DNA of 36,591 bases. Source: Gammaproteobacteria bacterium. Its GTDB lineage: Bacteria; Pseudomonadota; Gammaproteobacteria; GRL18. The notes beneath the pieces are model-generated. The model ran no database searches, was not told where the DNA came from, and saw nothing but the letters and a program-made list of their open reading frames with translations. A program made the translations under genes and the position numbers. Below are positions 8,778-17,661 of this stretch, in pieces; within the stretch, counting starts at the first letter, position 1; every line of letters starts with the position of its first letter. The stretch spans positions 1-36,591 of the forward strand of contig JALVAL010000103.1 of NCBI GenBank assembly GCA_027011205.1, written 5' to 3'.

Positions 8778-9332
8778 ATGCCTTCCATTTTAAACAACAG
8801 CACAGGAAAACAGTTACTATTTGCGGATCACGCTACTGATTTTGGTGCGTCCCCAGCTACAGCGGCAAACTCGTTGATTATCGGTACACCCATTGATGTG
8901 CAGATTGATTTGACCGGCGTTGTTGTTGATGCCGGGCGGGCTTCTGCGAAGTTTGATTTCGGTATTGATCGCCCGCCTTTATATCGGCTTGACGCCTGTA
9001 TTGAGCATGCAGCAGCGCAATCAGACGGATTTTCTGTTGATTTTTGGTACGCAGGCTCGCCATCAAGTGTGGCTGGCACTGGCAATCCTGCGGGTTTGAC
9101 CGGTGCTGATGAAGCCTTTACTTATACGCGCGGGAAAGATGGACAGTTGATCAGTATAGGTTCCCTGCAGTTGGTGGCATCTGCTATTAATATTGGATTC
9201 GTCGGATTCGTAAGGCCGACCCACCGATATGGAATGATAGTATTGCGCAATAAAGGATCTGGTGCAATGGGCAGTATAATGGATGAAACACACTTTACAC
9301 TTACCCCTATTGAGTATGATCAGGGTGCGTAA
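8778..9332 (+). CDS. Putative virion structural protein
   Basis: Intact ORF in structural operon. Confidence 0.55.
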   Translation: MPSILNNSTGKQLLFADHATDFGASPATAANSLIIGTPIDVQIDLTGVVVDAGRASAKFDFGIDRPPLYRLDACIEHAAAQSDGFSVDFWYAGSPSSVAGTGNPAGLTGADEAFTYTRGKDGQLISIGSLQLVASAINIGFVGFVRPTHRYGMIVLRNKGSGAMGSIMDETHFTLTPIEYDQGA

Positions 9333-10072
9333 TGTATATTCCCGATTTAGCGCTTGAATATCCTGATTTGGAGGCGGGCATCTTGCCTCCAAATAATATT
9401 ACGCTGAATAAAGATTCGCCGCTTTCTAGAGGTGTTTTGCGCGCATGGAACTTAAGACCTAATGTACATCGGCAAATAGTGGGGTACAAGGAGGATAGCG
9501 GGTCTTACGCAGAATCTGGAGTAGATTTTTTTAATGATTTCCAGAACGGCCACCCCTATTTCAATGGGGCTGAGCGGATAGAGCTTTGCGGCGCGCATGG
9601 GATAAGGGAAGACGCAAACAGGTCTCTGTTTACACTAGCGGTTACAATGTCTCCTAATGTGCTTGGTATTAAACAATATATGTTTGCTGGTTATTCTGGC
9701 TATATTGCATTGCTACTGAATACCAGTAATTTGATATTGTTTAATAAGGCAGGGTCTGCTGCTCTGGCAACAAGTAGCACAGTTGCAGAAGTTGGCAAGC
9801 TGTATCGAATTGTAATAGTGTACGATAGAGATAATCTTGTTAACGCCGACCGACATAAACTTTATGTTAACGGGGTGCTGGAAGACTCAAACAACGCCGC
9901 CGCTGCTTCATTTTCGTGGTACACAAACCCTTTCTGCCTTGGCTGCCGATCTCCTGGATATTATCATTTTAAAGGGATGATCGATCATCCTGTGATATGG
10001 GGCAGACCTTTGAATGATGCAGAGGTGATGATGGATTACAAAAACCAACTTGAGTTGTACAGGACGATCTGA
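9332..10072 (+). CDS. LamG/concanavalin-like domain virion protein
   Basis: YRIVIVYDRDN...HKLYVNGVLEDS...YYHFKGMIDHPVIWGRPLNDAEVMMDYKN typical of LamG-type folds; TAATG overlap. Confidence 0.7.
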   Translation: MYIPDLALEYPDLEAGILPPNNITLNKDSPLSRGVLRAWNLRPNVHRQIVGYKEDSGSYAESGVDFFNDFQNGHPYFNGAERIELCGAHGIREDANRSLFTLAVTMSPNVLGIKQYMFAGYSGYIALLLNTSNLILFNKAGSAALATSSTVAEVGKLYRIVIVYDRDNLVNADRHKLYVNGVLEDSNNAAAASFSWYTNPFCLGCRSPGYYHFKGMIDHPVIWGRPLNDAEVMMDYKNQLELYRTI

Positions 10073-10743
10073 TGTTTTTAAGCTCGTTTATTTTGCCGGA
10101 TTCTGCTACTACTGGCATAAATATTAGTGCCTCTCAGGTTGAACTACCAGAATCGCAATACATAGCTGCGCGCGTTTACGTTTATTGCTCCATTTCAAAT
10201 TTAGAACAGTATGAAAATGGAGCGATTATATCTACTGTTGATGTTTCTTCTGTAATAGCGAACATTGAAGCAAGCGATAACTCAGCGCCTGTTGCTAAAG
10301 TGGTCATTGAGATAGTCGCCTTGAACTACGAGGATTATGATATAAGTACTATTTCCGCTGTGGTAGGTAGTGGTATTAGGAATATCTCGGCTGACCAGAT
10401 TGAAAGTGATGGCACAAACTTTATAAATACAACCCTGGACATAAACATATACGCAGCTCAAGTGGAGTTGCCAGAGTATTATAAGGCATTAAACAAAACA
10501 ATAAACGAACAAATGATTAGCTTTTTTAAACGAAACGGGTCAGTTTCAGATTCGTTCAAAAAAGCCGAAATTGAGTTCTTGTTGGCTAGCGGTGTTGTTA
10601 GTTCTGATTTGCATAGTATGTGGATGGAGTATTTAAGTTCTGAGTTAGCGTTAGACCCAACTTTCAACGACAGATGGATGGAGTATTTATCCGGGAAAGG
10701 AATCCAAGGAAATACCATAAATGATAAGATTATTAACTTATAA
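10072..10743 (+). CDS. Phage structural protein with C-terminal WMEYLS repeats
   Basis: TGATG overlap; MWMEYLSSELALDPTFNDRWMEYLSGKG. Confidence 0.55.
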   Translation: MFLSSFILPDSATTGINISASQVELPESQYIAARVYVYCSISNLEQYENGAIISTVDVSSVIANIEASDNSAPVAKVVIEIVALNYEDYDISTISAVVGSGIRNISADQIESDGTNFINTTLDINIYAAQVELPEYYKALNKTINEQMISFFKRNGSVSDSFKKAEIEFLLASGVVSSDLHSMWMEYLSSELALDPTFNDRWMEYLSGKGIQGNTINDKIINL

Positions 10744-10761
10744 CTCGTAGGAGAGTGAAAA

Positions 10762-11109
10762 ATGAGAAAAGGTTTGAGAAAAGATGAAGTAAAGCAGATA
10801 AACGAGCTGTTAGCCAAGGGGAAGTCCTATGACTACATTAAGGATATTTTCTGCCAGTTTGTGATTGAATCCGCTATCGATGAAATAATCGATGGCCATA
10901 AGGCTGCGGTAGAATCTGAAAAGCGTGAAGCTGAAGAGCGGCAGGCAAAAATGCAAGAAGAAATCCGAAAAGCTATTGCCGCCGATCCTTCGGCCATTAC
11001 TATCGATCCGAATCATCCTGAAACGGAAACTCCTGAAACGGAAACTCCTGAAACGGAAACTCCTGCGCCAAAGAAGAAAACTTCGCGGAAAAAGTCTGCC
11101 AGTAAATAA
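10762..11109 (+). CDS. Hypothetical protein with PETET repeat and lysine-rich tail
   Basis: ETPETETPETETPAPKKKTSRKKSASK. Confidence 0.6.
   Translation: MRKGLRKDEVKQINELLAKGKSYDYIKDIFCQFVIESAIDEIIDGHKAAVESEKREAEERQAKMQEEIRKAIAADPSAITIDPNHPETETPETETPETETPAPKKKTSRKKSASK
11017..11061 (+). repeat. Three tandem copies of 15-bp CCTGAAACGGAAACT
   Basis: Exact tandem repeat in frame, encodes PETET. Confidence 0.95.
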
Positions 11110-11134
11110 GTTTGTGCTACTCTAGGGGATTGCC

Positions 11135-11731
11135 ATGATAACCAACGAAGATATAGTAAACCAGGCTCTAGGGCTTCTTAGTGCATCTCCTATTGTGTCG
11201 CTATCTGACGATTCTGTTGAAGGTAAGATCGTCAGATTGTCTTTCTATAATCTTCGTGACGCTGTTCTTGAAGAGCTTGATTGGTCTTTCGCTAAAGCGA
11301 TTTTTTCTTTAGCGAAAGACGTAGTGCCCCCGGACCATAAATGGTCTAACAGATTTCTTATCCCTGATGAAACTTTAAGGGTTGTTTCTGTTAACGGTAA
11401 CAAAAGAAGCCAGCCGTGGGAAATCAACGGAAATTATATCATGGCTGATTTCGATTCTGCCGATGTTGTGGCTATTAATAGAGTGGACAACCCTAACTAC
11501 TTTTCAAACATGTTTGTTCAGGCTCTTGTGTTCAGATTGGCGTGGACGTGGGCTGTTCCTCTTGTTAAAAGTAAAACTTTAGCTCGCCAATATAAAGAGG
11601 ATTATGTTGATCTGATTAATGAGGCCATTTCTTCTGACAGTATGCAGGGTACTCCAGAGAATATAGGTCAAGGAAGATTGATAGAATCAAGGATTGGAAT
11701 AGGATCGGGATTTATTGGCCCAGAAGTATGA
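11135..11731 (+). CDS. Tail tubular protein A-like (T7 gp11-like)
   Basis: MITNEDIVNQALGLLS...LDWSFAKAIFSLAKDV...SNRFLIPDETLRVVSVNG pattern. Confidence 0.8.
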   Translation: MITNEDIVNQALGLLSASPIVSLSDDSVEGKIVRLSFYNLRDAVLEELDWSFAKAIFSLAKDVVPPDHKWSNRFLIPDETLRVVSVNGNKRSQPWEINGNYIMADFDSADVVAINRVDNPNYFSNMFVQALVFRLAWTWAVPLVKSKTLARQYKEDYVDLINEAISSDSMQGTPENIGQGRLIESRIGIGSGFIGPEV

Positions 11732-13953
11732 GTAAAATATATAAATTTCAAGGCGATTTTTCCTCTGGGGAGTTATCGGAGGAAATGTTCTCTAGGGTCG
11801 ATGACCCTAAGTTTTTGACTGGTTTATCTTTATGTGAAAATTTCGTGCCTACTCCTCAAGGAATGCTTAGAAGGAGAAAGGGCAATAAGAATATGTACAC
11901 GGTGTCGGCAACTGACGGCCTATTGATACCTTTCTACTCGTCTGATGATAAATCGTTTGTTATTTCTATAACGGATGATGGTTTTCTGAGAGCATTTAAT
12001 AGAACTGGCATATTAGCCAATTCCACTTCTCCAGACGATATTTTACTGGATGTATCATCGTCTGAGGTATTTGACGTCTCTGCTATAAATTTAAGAGAAA
12101 AGTGGTACAGTGATGGACTTTTTCACCCCCTGACTACGGATTCTTCAGTCCTCCACCTATATTTATCCGGTAGTTTTTCTGATGGGTGCGACCCCTTAAC
12201 AGGGAACGAGTATAATGTGTTTGAGATATCCCCTTCTACGGGAAGAGAAAACGATGATATTGTGCTATCCATCAACGTATCCAGTCTAAATGTCGGGGAC
12301 TCTTCGGCCAGGGTTAATGTCGGAACTACTGAAGGCGGGAATGAATTAGGAACTTCGGTTATAAATTCTACTGGTCTTGTCTCTATGACAGTTAATCCGG
12401 GCGGGGCATCAGTTGTATTTGTATCTTTGTACGGTAATTATTTCTCTAGTTCTTTTGGTGATTGTCAGCAGGCCACTATTTCTATAGACTCGATATCAGC
12501 TAAACAGAATGGGGTGTCTGGGGGTTCTGAGGTAGCACACTTTTTTAGGACCGAAGACTTGCACAATATTCAGTATGAAATGCACCCTATAAAAGATGAA
12601 TTATGGCTGACAAATGGGAATCATCAGCCATACATAATAGCATATGACAGCGCGTCTAAATCAATGTCTATAAGAGGTGCAATTTCCTCCGGCGACATAA
12701 CTAACCCTCCTGCGGATTGGTCTGTCCCTGTGTCACTAGGAAATCCCGTAGATCCTAATGCTAATTTCCCTGTTTCTATGACCTTTCACCAAGGGAGGTT
12801 GTGGTTTGGTGGCACTCCTAGCCAGCCAAATTCCCTATACGCTTCATCCGCAAATGGTCAGTACAGCGACTTTGGGACTCCCGACCAAACTACTGCTGCC
12901 ACCCCTATTGAGCTATATATAGCATCTAGATGTGAAGTCAGATGGCTTGCTTCATCTGACTCTCTTCTTGTGGGAACAAATATAGGGATATACAGCCCAG
13001 AATCATCAACTGGCTTACTTCAGACAACCGATATATCTGCCAATTTTAAATGCGGGTACGGAGTTAACAAATCTAAACCGATATTTGCTTCTTCTATGCC
13101 GGTCTTTGTATCAAAGGAAGGTAATTTGTTAAGGGATTTATCATTTACAAGGGAAGGGCAAGAATTTTTTAGTAAAGAAATAAACTTCGAAAACCTTAGT
13201 CTTAATAGATACGGCAATTTTAGTGATTTAGTATTTTCTAAGGTGGGCAATTACATATTAGCAATATCAGGGGACAACGTAGCAGGGTGCGCGTATAATA
13301 AACATATTGGAAGAGTTGGATTCTTTATTGTGTCTTCCTCTTTTGCCTGCAAATCCCATACTATGTTTACTGATTCTGCTGGCTCTGCATATTGTGTTTT
13401 ATACTACGATGCCGTGTCAGACAGTCTACATTTGTGTTGGGAAAGCGATGTTTACATGGATAATTCCGGAGATTTTTATTCTGGAATCTCCACTAATTCT
13501 TTTACAATCCCTCACTTGGCTGGCAAGACTGTGGGGGTAATTGCTGATGGGGAATTTTTCAGTGAAGTATCTATAAATTCTTCGGGGGAAGGAAAGTTGC
13601 CCAACTCGAGTAAGGCCAATAGTTTTACTGCTGGGGTACTATTTTCAAGCAAAATATCAACTCTTCCATCTTCTACTGTATACAATTCGGTTGATAATTC
13701 ATTTTCATCATATAAATCGATTGATAGAATAACCGTGTCATTGGTAGATTCTACTAATCCAGTGATAAATGGTTATAGGACCCCTGACGAATTATCCAAC
13801 GGGTCTTCTGGATATCCAATCCAAAAAACTAAGAAGCTCAATCAAGCGGCTAACGGCATAGACGAAGATGCCATTATCACTATAGAACAAAATCAGCCAT
13901 ACCCCTGTAACATATCAGCAATATATGGATCGATATCGGAGAATAAATTATGA
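11728..13953 (+). CDS. Tail tubular protein B-like (tail nozzle)
   Basis: FQGDFSSGELSEEMFSRVDDPKFLTGLSLCENFVPTPQGMLRRRKG; follows gp11-like gene with ATGA overlap. Confidence 0.8.
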   Translation: MSKIYKFQGDFSSGELSEEMFSRVDDPKFLTGLSLCENFVPTPQGMLRRRKGNKNMYTVSATDGLLIPFYSSDDKSFVISITDDGFLRAFNRTGILANSTSPDDILLDVSSSEVFDVSAINLREKWYSDGLFHPLTTDSSVLHLYLSGSFSDGCDPLTGNEYNVFEISPSTGRENDDIVLSINVSSLNVGDSSARVNVGTTEGGNELGTSVINSTGLVSMTVNPGGASVVFVSLYGNYFSSSFGDCQQATISIDSISAKQNGVSGGSEVAHFFRTEDLHNIQYEMHPIKDELWLTNGNHQPYIIAYDSASKSMSIRGAISSGDITNPPADWSVPVSLGNPVDPNANFPVSMTFHQGRLWFGGTPSQPNSLYASSANGQYSDFGTPDQTTAATPIELYIASRCEVRWLASSDSLLVGTNIGIYSPESSTGLLQTTDISANFKCGYGVNKSKPIFASSMPVFVSKEGNLLRDLSFTREGQEFFSKEINFENLSLNRYGNFSDLVFSKVGNYILAISGDNVAGCAYNKHIGRVGFFIVSSSFACKSHTMFTDSAGSAYCVLYYDAVSDSLHLCWESDVYMDNSGDFYSGISTNSFTIPHLAGKTVGVIADGEFFSEVSINSSGEGKLPNSSKANSFTAGVLFSSKISTLPSSTVYNSVDNSFSSYKSIDRITVSLVDSTNPVINGYRTPDELSNGSSGYPIQKTKKLNQAANGIDEDAIITIEQNQPYPCNISAIYGSISENKL

Positions 13954-14393
13954 GAATGAGAAGTCTAAAGAATCAGGGTGGATGGTTTCAGTATGCTCTG
14001 GCCGGGGCATCCGCTGTTTTCTCTTATCAAGCAGCTGAGTCTGCTGGAAAGAAGAATAAGAGGCTTACGAGGGAAAATGTCTCTCTGGCCAGGCTTGATA
14101 CCAAGCAAAAGCTTGAGGACATGGCCAAAACATATAAGCAGGTTCAGGGTGAAGCTTTTGCTAGGGCTTCTGCTTCCGGATTTACCAGCAAGGGAAGCCG
14201 AGAGGCATATTTCAAGGAATTGGAGGCAAGTTACAAAACCAATGTTGACTGGGTTAACAAAACATCAAGGCAGCAAATCAGGCAGATACGAGCGGGCGGT
14301 GCTTACCAATCTGATACTATAAAAAATGCAGGTGTTCGCGGCGTATTAGGCGCTGCAACTCAAGCTGCTGGCTGGTATTACGGGAGTAAATAG
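13950..14393 (+). CDS. Internal virion protein (gp14-like)
   Basis: Ala-rich N-terminus and helical RTxGG...GVLGAATQAAGWYYGSK; position after tail nozzle. Confidence 0.65.
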   Translation: MRMRSLKNQGGWFQYALAGASAVFSYQAAESAGKKNKRLTRENVSLARLDTKQKLEDMAKTYKQVQGEAFARASASGFTSKGSREAYFKELEASYKTNVDWVNKTSRQQIRQIRAGGAYQSDTIKNAGVRGVLGAATQAAGWYYGSK

Positions 14394-14395
14394 CC

Positions 14396-16528
14396 GTGAA
14401 GCTTCCTCAAATAAACTATGATGTTCAAAGGTCTTCCACTCCGTTAAACAATACGGCATTACAGGCCAATTCTAGTATCTCTAAGATAGGACTAGTCTCT
14501 GAAGTTGGGAAGGTTGTAAACAGTATAGCCCACCAAGCTGTGGCCCACCAAGCAAACACCGCGAGATCTAATCTTAAGAGAAGAATGTCAGATTGGTCAA
14601 AATCCAACGACGGGAAGCCGTTTTACTCGGCGGACGAGTTGCGGTCCCAAGGAGTTCCGGACGATATTATAGGCGGAAGGGACACTATCCCGGCTTACGA
14701 AGTTCAACCTTCTTTGTTTGAAATGGAATACAAAAAGGCTGTGGAAGAAGAGTCAAAATCAGTATACGATTCTTCATACCGGGACAATTTTAAATCGGAT
14801 GCTATGGATTCCTTTACTGTTGAACACGCTAACAGAGTGGTTAAAGCAAGCCGAGAACAAGTAACCCAACAGAATGCCCAGATACTATCTGATATTGAAG
14901 ACTTGACGCTCAATCGCGATTACGATATCGCGTTGTCCAGAATTGATGAACTTAAATTGCCGAAATCAGATAAGGAAGAAATATTAAGAAACATCAATTC
15001 TGATAAGGAGTTTAATTCGTATATTGATATGGTTAATTTCCGGGACTCAGAGGGGGCAAGAGATGCTCTTAAAAAGTTGAGATCTAGTGACAGTACCAAT
15101 CTAGACGAGCCGAAGCAATACAAGGCAATAAACATGCTGGAGAATTACCTCAGGGAAGAAAGTGCCGGCGACAAATCAAGGGTTGATGACTTAACTTTCC
15201 TCCTCAGCAGAATAGAAAAGAATGCTATATCGGGTGGGAATATTGATATCGATAACTATAGGAAAGTTTATCAGCAAGCCCTAGAAGCGGGAGTAAAGCC
15301 AAAGCATTTGGTTACGGTAGAAACTGCAGTAAAGGCTAATTTAAAGGCTAACGCCGTTGCGAATATGCCTGCTTCAGACCAAATAGCTTTTTTACAATCG
15401 GATAAGCTAAAGTCGTTTACTACTGAAGCAGGCATATCTAATAGTTATATGGAATCCCTTGTTAAGGAGAATATTTCATACATGAACCGTGATGCCATGG
15501 GGTATTACCACAGTAAAAATGGTAATGTTCCTACTATAGATTTCCTAGAAATAGGAGACATTCCGGGGGCGACAGGAAAGGCCTTAGCTGAGAGAATGGC
15601 TCAATGGAAAGTGGTTAAGGATAGACTTGGGGTAACACAAGGAATGCTAAAGAGTGAAGAGGTTGATGTCCTGTCCGATTTATTATTGGAAGCCAAACCA
15701 GAACAAATAACTTCATTCACAGCAGAGGTCAATATGGCTTTGGGCAGGGACGCAACTATTTTGTATGACCAGCTTCGAGCAAAAAGGAAAGAACTCGGCA
15801 GCCTGACCGTTGTCGGTCAATTGTCCGCAATAGGCCAACCCGGACCGGCGTTGCAAGTCTTACGCGGGCACGATTATCGCAAAAATAATCCGGAAATAAT
15901 TCAAAGTTTACAGGAAGATTTCCTGCCCGCCATACACGAAAAATTGAATGGTGTGTTTTCTTTGTCTCCTCGTTATCAGTCTTCTATAAAGAATGCTATT
16001 TTGGATGTTTATGCTGTAAAGGCTTTATCCGAGGGTCTTCCTGTCGATGTTATGGACCAAGATTTACTTGATAGTGCAATTGCCACTGTAACTGGGGGGT
16101 TAATAGAGCATGGGGACAACACTATCGAGCCTCCGTATTACGGTGCGACTCAAGCGACCATGGATAATTGGATAAACAACCTTTCTCCCGATTACATAGA
16201 GCAGGAAGGAGGGGTTTACCATTACAGTCCTTTACAAGTAGTAAACAAACTAAGGAGCGAAGATTTCCAGTTGGAATCTTACGGAAATGGAGAGTATGTT
16301 ATTCAAACGGGAGAGGGCAGGTACTTGGCTAACAAGGAAGGCACTGGGAAATTTGTTCTTAAATTTGATGAATCTGCGCCGGTAACAAGCCAAAGTAGTG
16401 ATGTTTTCATGACCAACGAAGATAGGGTAGATAATTTATATCAGGCATATCAACTATCTGACCCCGAACTGAATAAGGCCAGGAGGTCATACCAATCTCC
16501 TCTTAAAACGTATTTGGAAAATAACTAA
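14396..16528 (+). CDS. Internal virion protein (gp15-like)
   Basis: GTG start; large helical protein in the internal virion protein position. Confidence 0.65.
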   Translation: MKLPQINYDVQRSSTPLNNTALQANSSISKIGLVSEVGKVVNSIAHQAVAHQANTARSNLKRRMSDWSKSNDGKPFYSADELRSQGVPDDIIGGRDTIPAYEVQPSLFEMEYKKAVEEESKSVYDSSYRDNFKSDAMDSFTVEHANRVVKASREQVTQQNAQILSDIEDLTLNRDYDIALSRIDELKLPKSDKEEILRNINSDKEFNSYIDMVNFRDSEGARDALKKLRSSDSTNLDEPKQYKAINMLENYLREESAGDKSRVDDLTFLLSRIEKNAISGGNIDIDNYRKVYQQALEAGVKPKHLVTVETAVKANLKANAVANMPASDQIAFLQSDKLKSFTTEAGISNSYMESLVKENISYMNRDAMGYYHSKNGNVPTIDFLEIGDIPGATGKALAERMAQWKVVKDRLGVTQGMLKSEEVDVLSDLLLEAKPEQITSFTAEVNMALGRDATILYDQLRAKRKELGSLTVVGQLSAIGQPGPALQVLRGHDYRKNNPEIIQSLQEDFLPAIHEKLNGVFSLSPRYQSSIKNAILDVYAVKALSEGLPVDVMDQDLLDSAIATVTGGLIEHGDNTIEPPYYGATQATMDNWINNLSPDYIEQEGGVYHYSPLQVVNKLRSEDFQLESYGNGEYVIQTGEGRYLANKEGTGKFVLKFDESAPVTSQSSDVFMTNEDRVDNLYQAYQLSDPELNKARRSYQSPLKTYLENN

Positions 16529-17661
16529 TGCCGTCAAGACCAGACAAGTCCATGTATGATAGCCTGACTGACACCCAACTTGACCTTAATCCTAGAGAAA
16601 AAACGGGATTTGTCGAGAATTGGGGTGCAGCACTTGGAGTGGCTGTTGATGAAGAGCTTTCTGTCTCCAGCATAATTAATTCTCCTAACTTTACTGACAG
16701 AAATAAGCAGCTATTTGGCATGGTCAAAGAGGGGAAGATTCCTAACGCCGATGCTTTTTTAATTGGAGATTCATATAGTTACAAGCAATACGATTGGAAT
16801 GCCTTGTCTAGGCACGCCAAGAAGCTAGGGATTGACGTAAAGACTGATTCCGAAATGCTATCCGATAAAACCGATGAGCTTGCTGCCAGAAGGAAATATG
16901 CAGAAGACATCATGTCCAGAGCTAACCTTTCCGGTGTCGTCGGTAAGTTTGCTGGGTATATGAACGCTGGTGCTCTTGATCCTGTGAACGTGGGCGCTTC
17001 ATTGTTTGCCCCCGCAGCTCTAGCCAAATATTTAGGTAATGTTGCCTCTGTCAGAAGAGTAATGATAGCTGAGGGCATAGGAGGCGCAGCATCAGAAGCC
17101 GCTATTGCACCATTTGTCCATGATTGGAAGGAAACGATAGGCGTCGACTACACCTTAGAAGACGCTCTTGTTAATATGGCTGCTGCTGGCTTGCTAAATG
17201 CTGGAATAGGCGGGCTAGCCGCAAAGCTTGGTGCAGTAATAAAAGAAGGAAAGTCGCAGGGAATAGACGTCACTCCCATAGAAATATCAAAACAAGAGTT
17301 AGATCGAGTAAAAGACGAAATGAAAGATATTTCTCCGGAAGATTATTATCGCAATGTGGAGGAGGCCAAAAAACAAATAGAATTACAAAACAAACTTCCA
17401 CCCCCAATAGACGATTCTGGAAATGTTGTGTATGTAGGGCCGGATGGTCAACCAAAGCCTCCCCCTACAAGGGGAGGTAAGCCAGGCAAGCAGTCTAGAT
17501 CTAAAGATAAAGATAAAGATTCTCCTATAGAGGATGTTGAGATATATGTAAGCACTGAAAATGGCTTAGTTAAATCTACTTCTGCAGAAGTTCAAAAGGC
17601 TCTTGATAATAGGATCAAGGACATAGACGAAGAAATGGGAGTTCCTATCTGTAATGGCTAA
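16528..17661 (+). CDS. Internal virion protein, N-terminal part of a split gp16-like module
   Basis: TAATG overlap; amphipathic/hydrophobic segments. Confidence 0.55.
   Translation: MPSRPDKSMYDSLTDTQLDLNPREKTGFVENWGAALGVAVDEELSVSSIINSPNFTDRNKQLFGMVKEGKIPNADAFLIGDSYSYKQYDWNALSRHAKKLGIDVKTDSEMLSDKTDELAARRKYAEDIMSRANLSGVVGKFAGYMNAGALDPVNVGASLFAPAALAKYLGNVASVRRVMIAEGIGGAASEAAIAPFVHDWKETIGVDYTLEDALVNMAAAGLLNAGIGGLAAKLGAVIKEGKSQGIDVTPIEISKQELDRVKDEMKDISPEDYYRNVEEAKKQIELQNKLPPPIDDSGNVVYVGPDGQPKPPPTRGGKPGKQSRSKDKDKDSPIEDVEIYVSTENGLVKSTSAEVQKALDNRIKDIDEEMGVPICNG

Noticed and set aside
11017-11061. Tandem 15-bp repeat as a CRISPR-like array
   Set aside because: Contiguous in-frame coding repeat (PETET) with no spacers.
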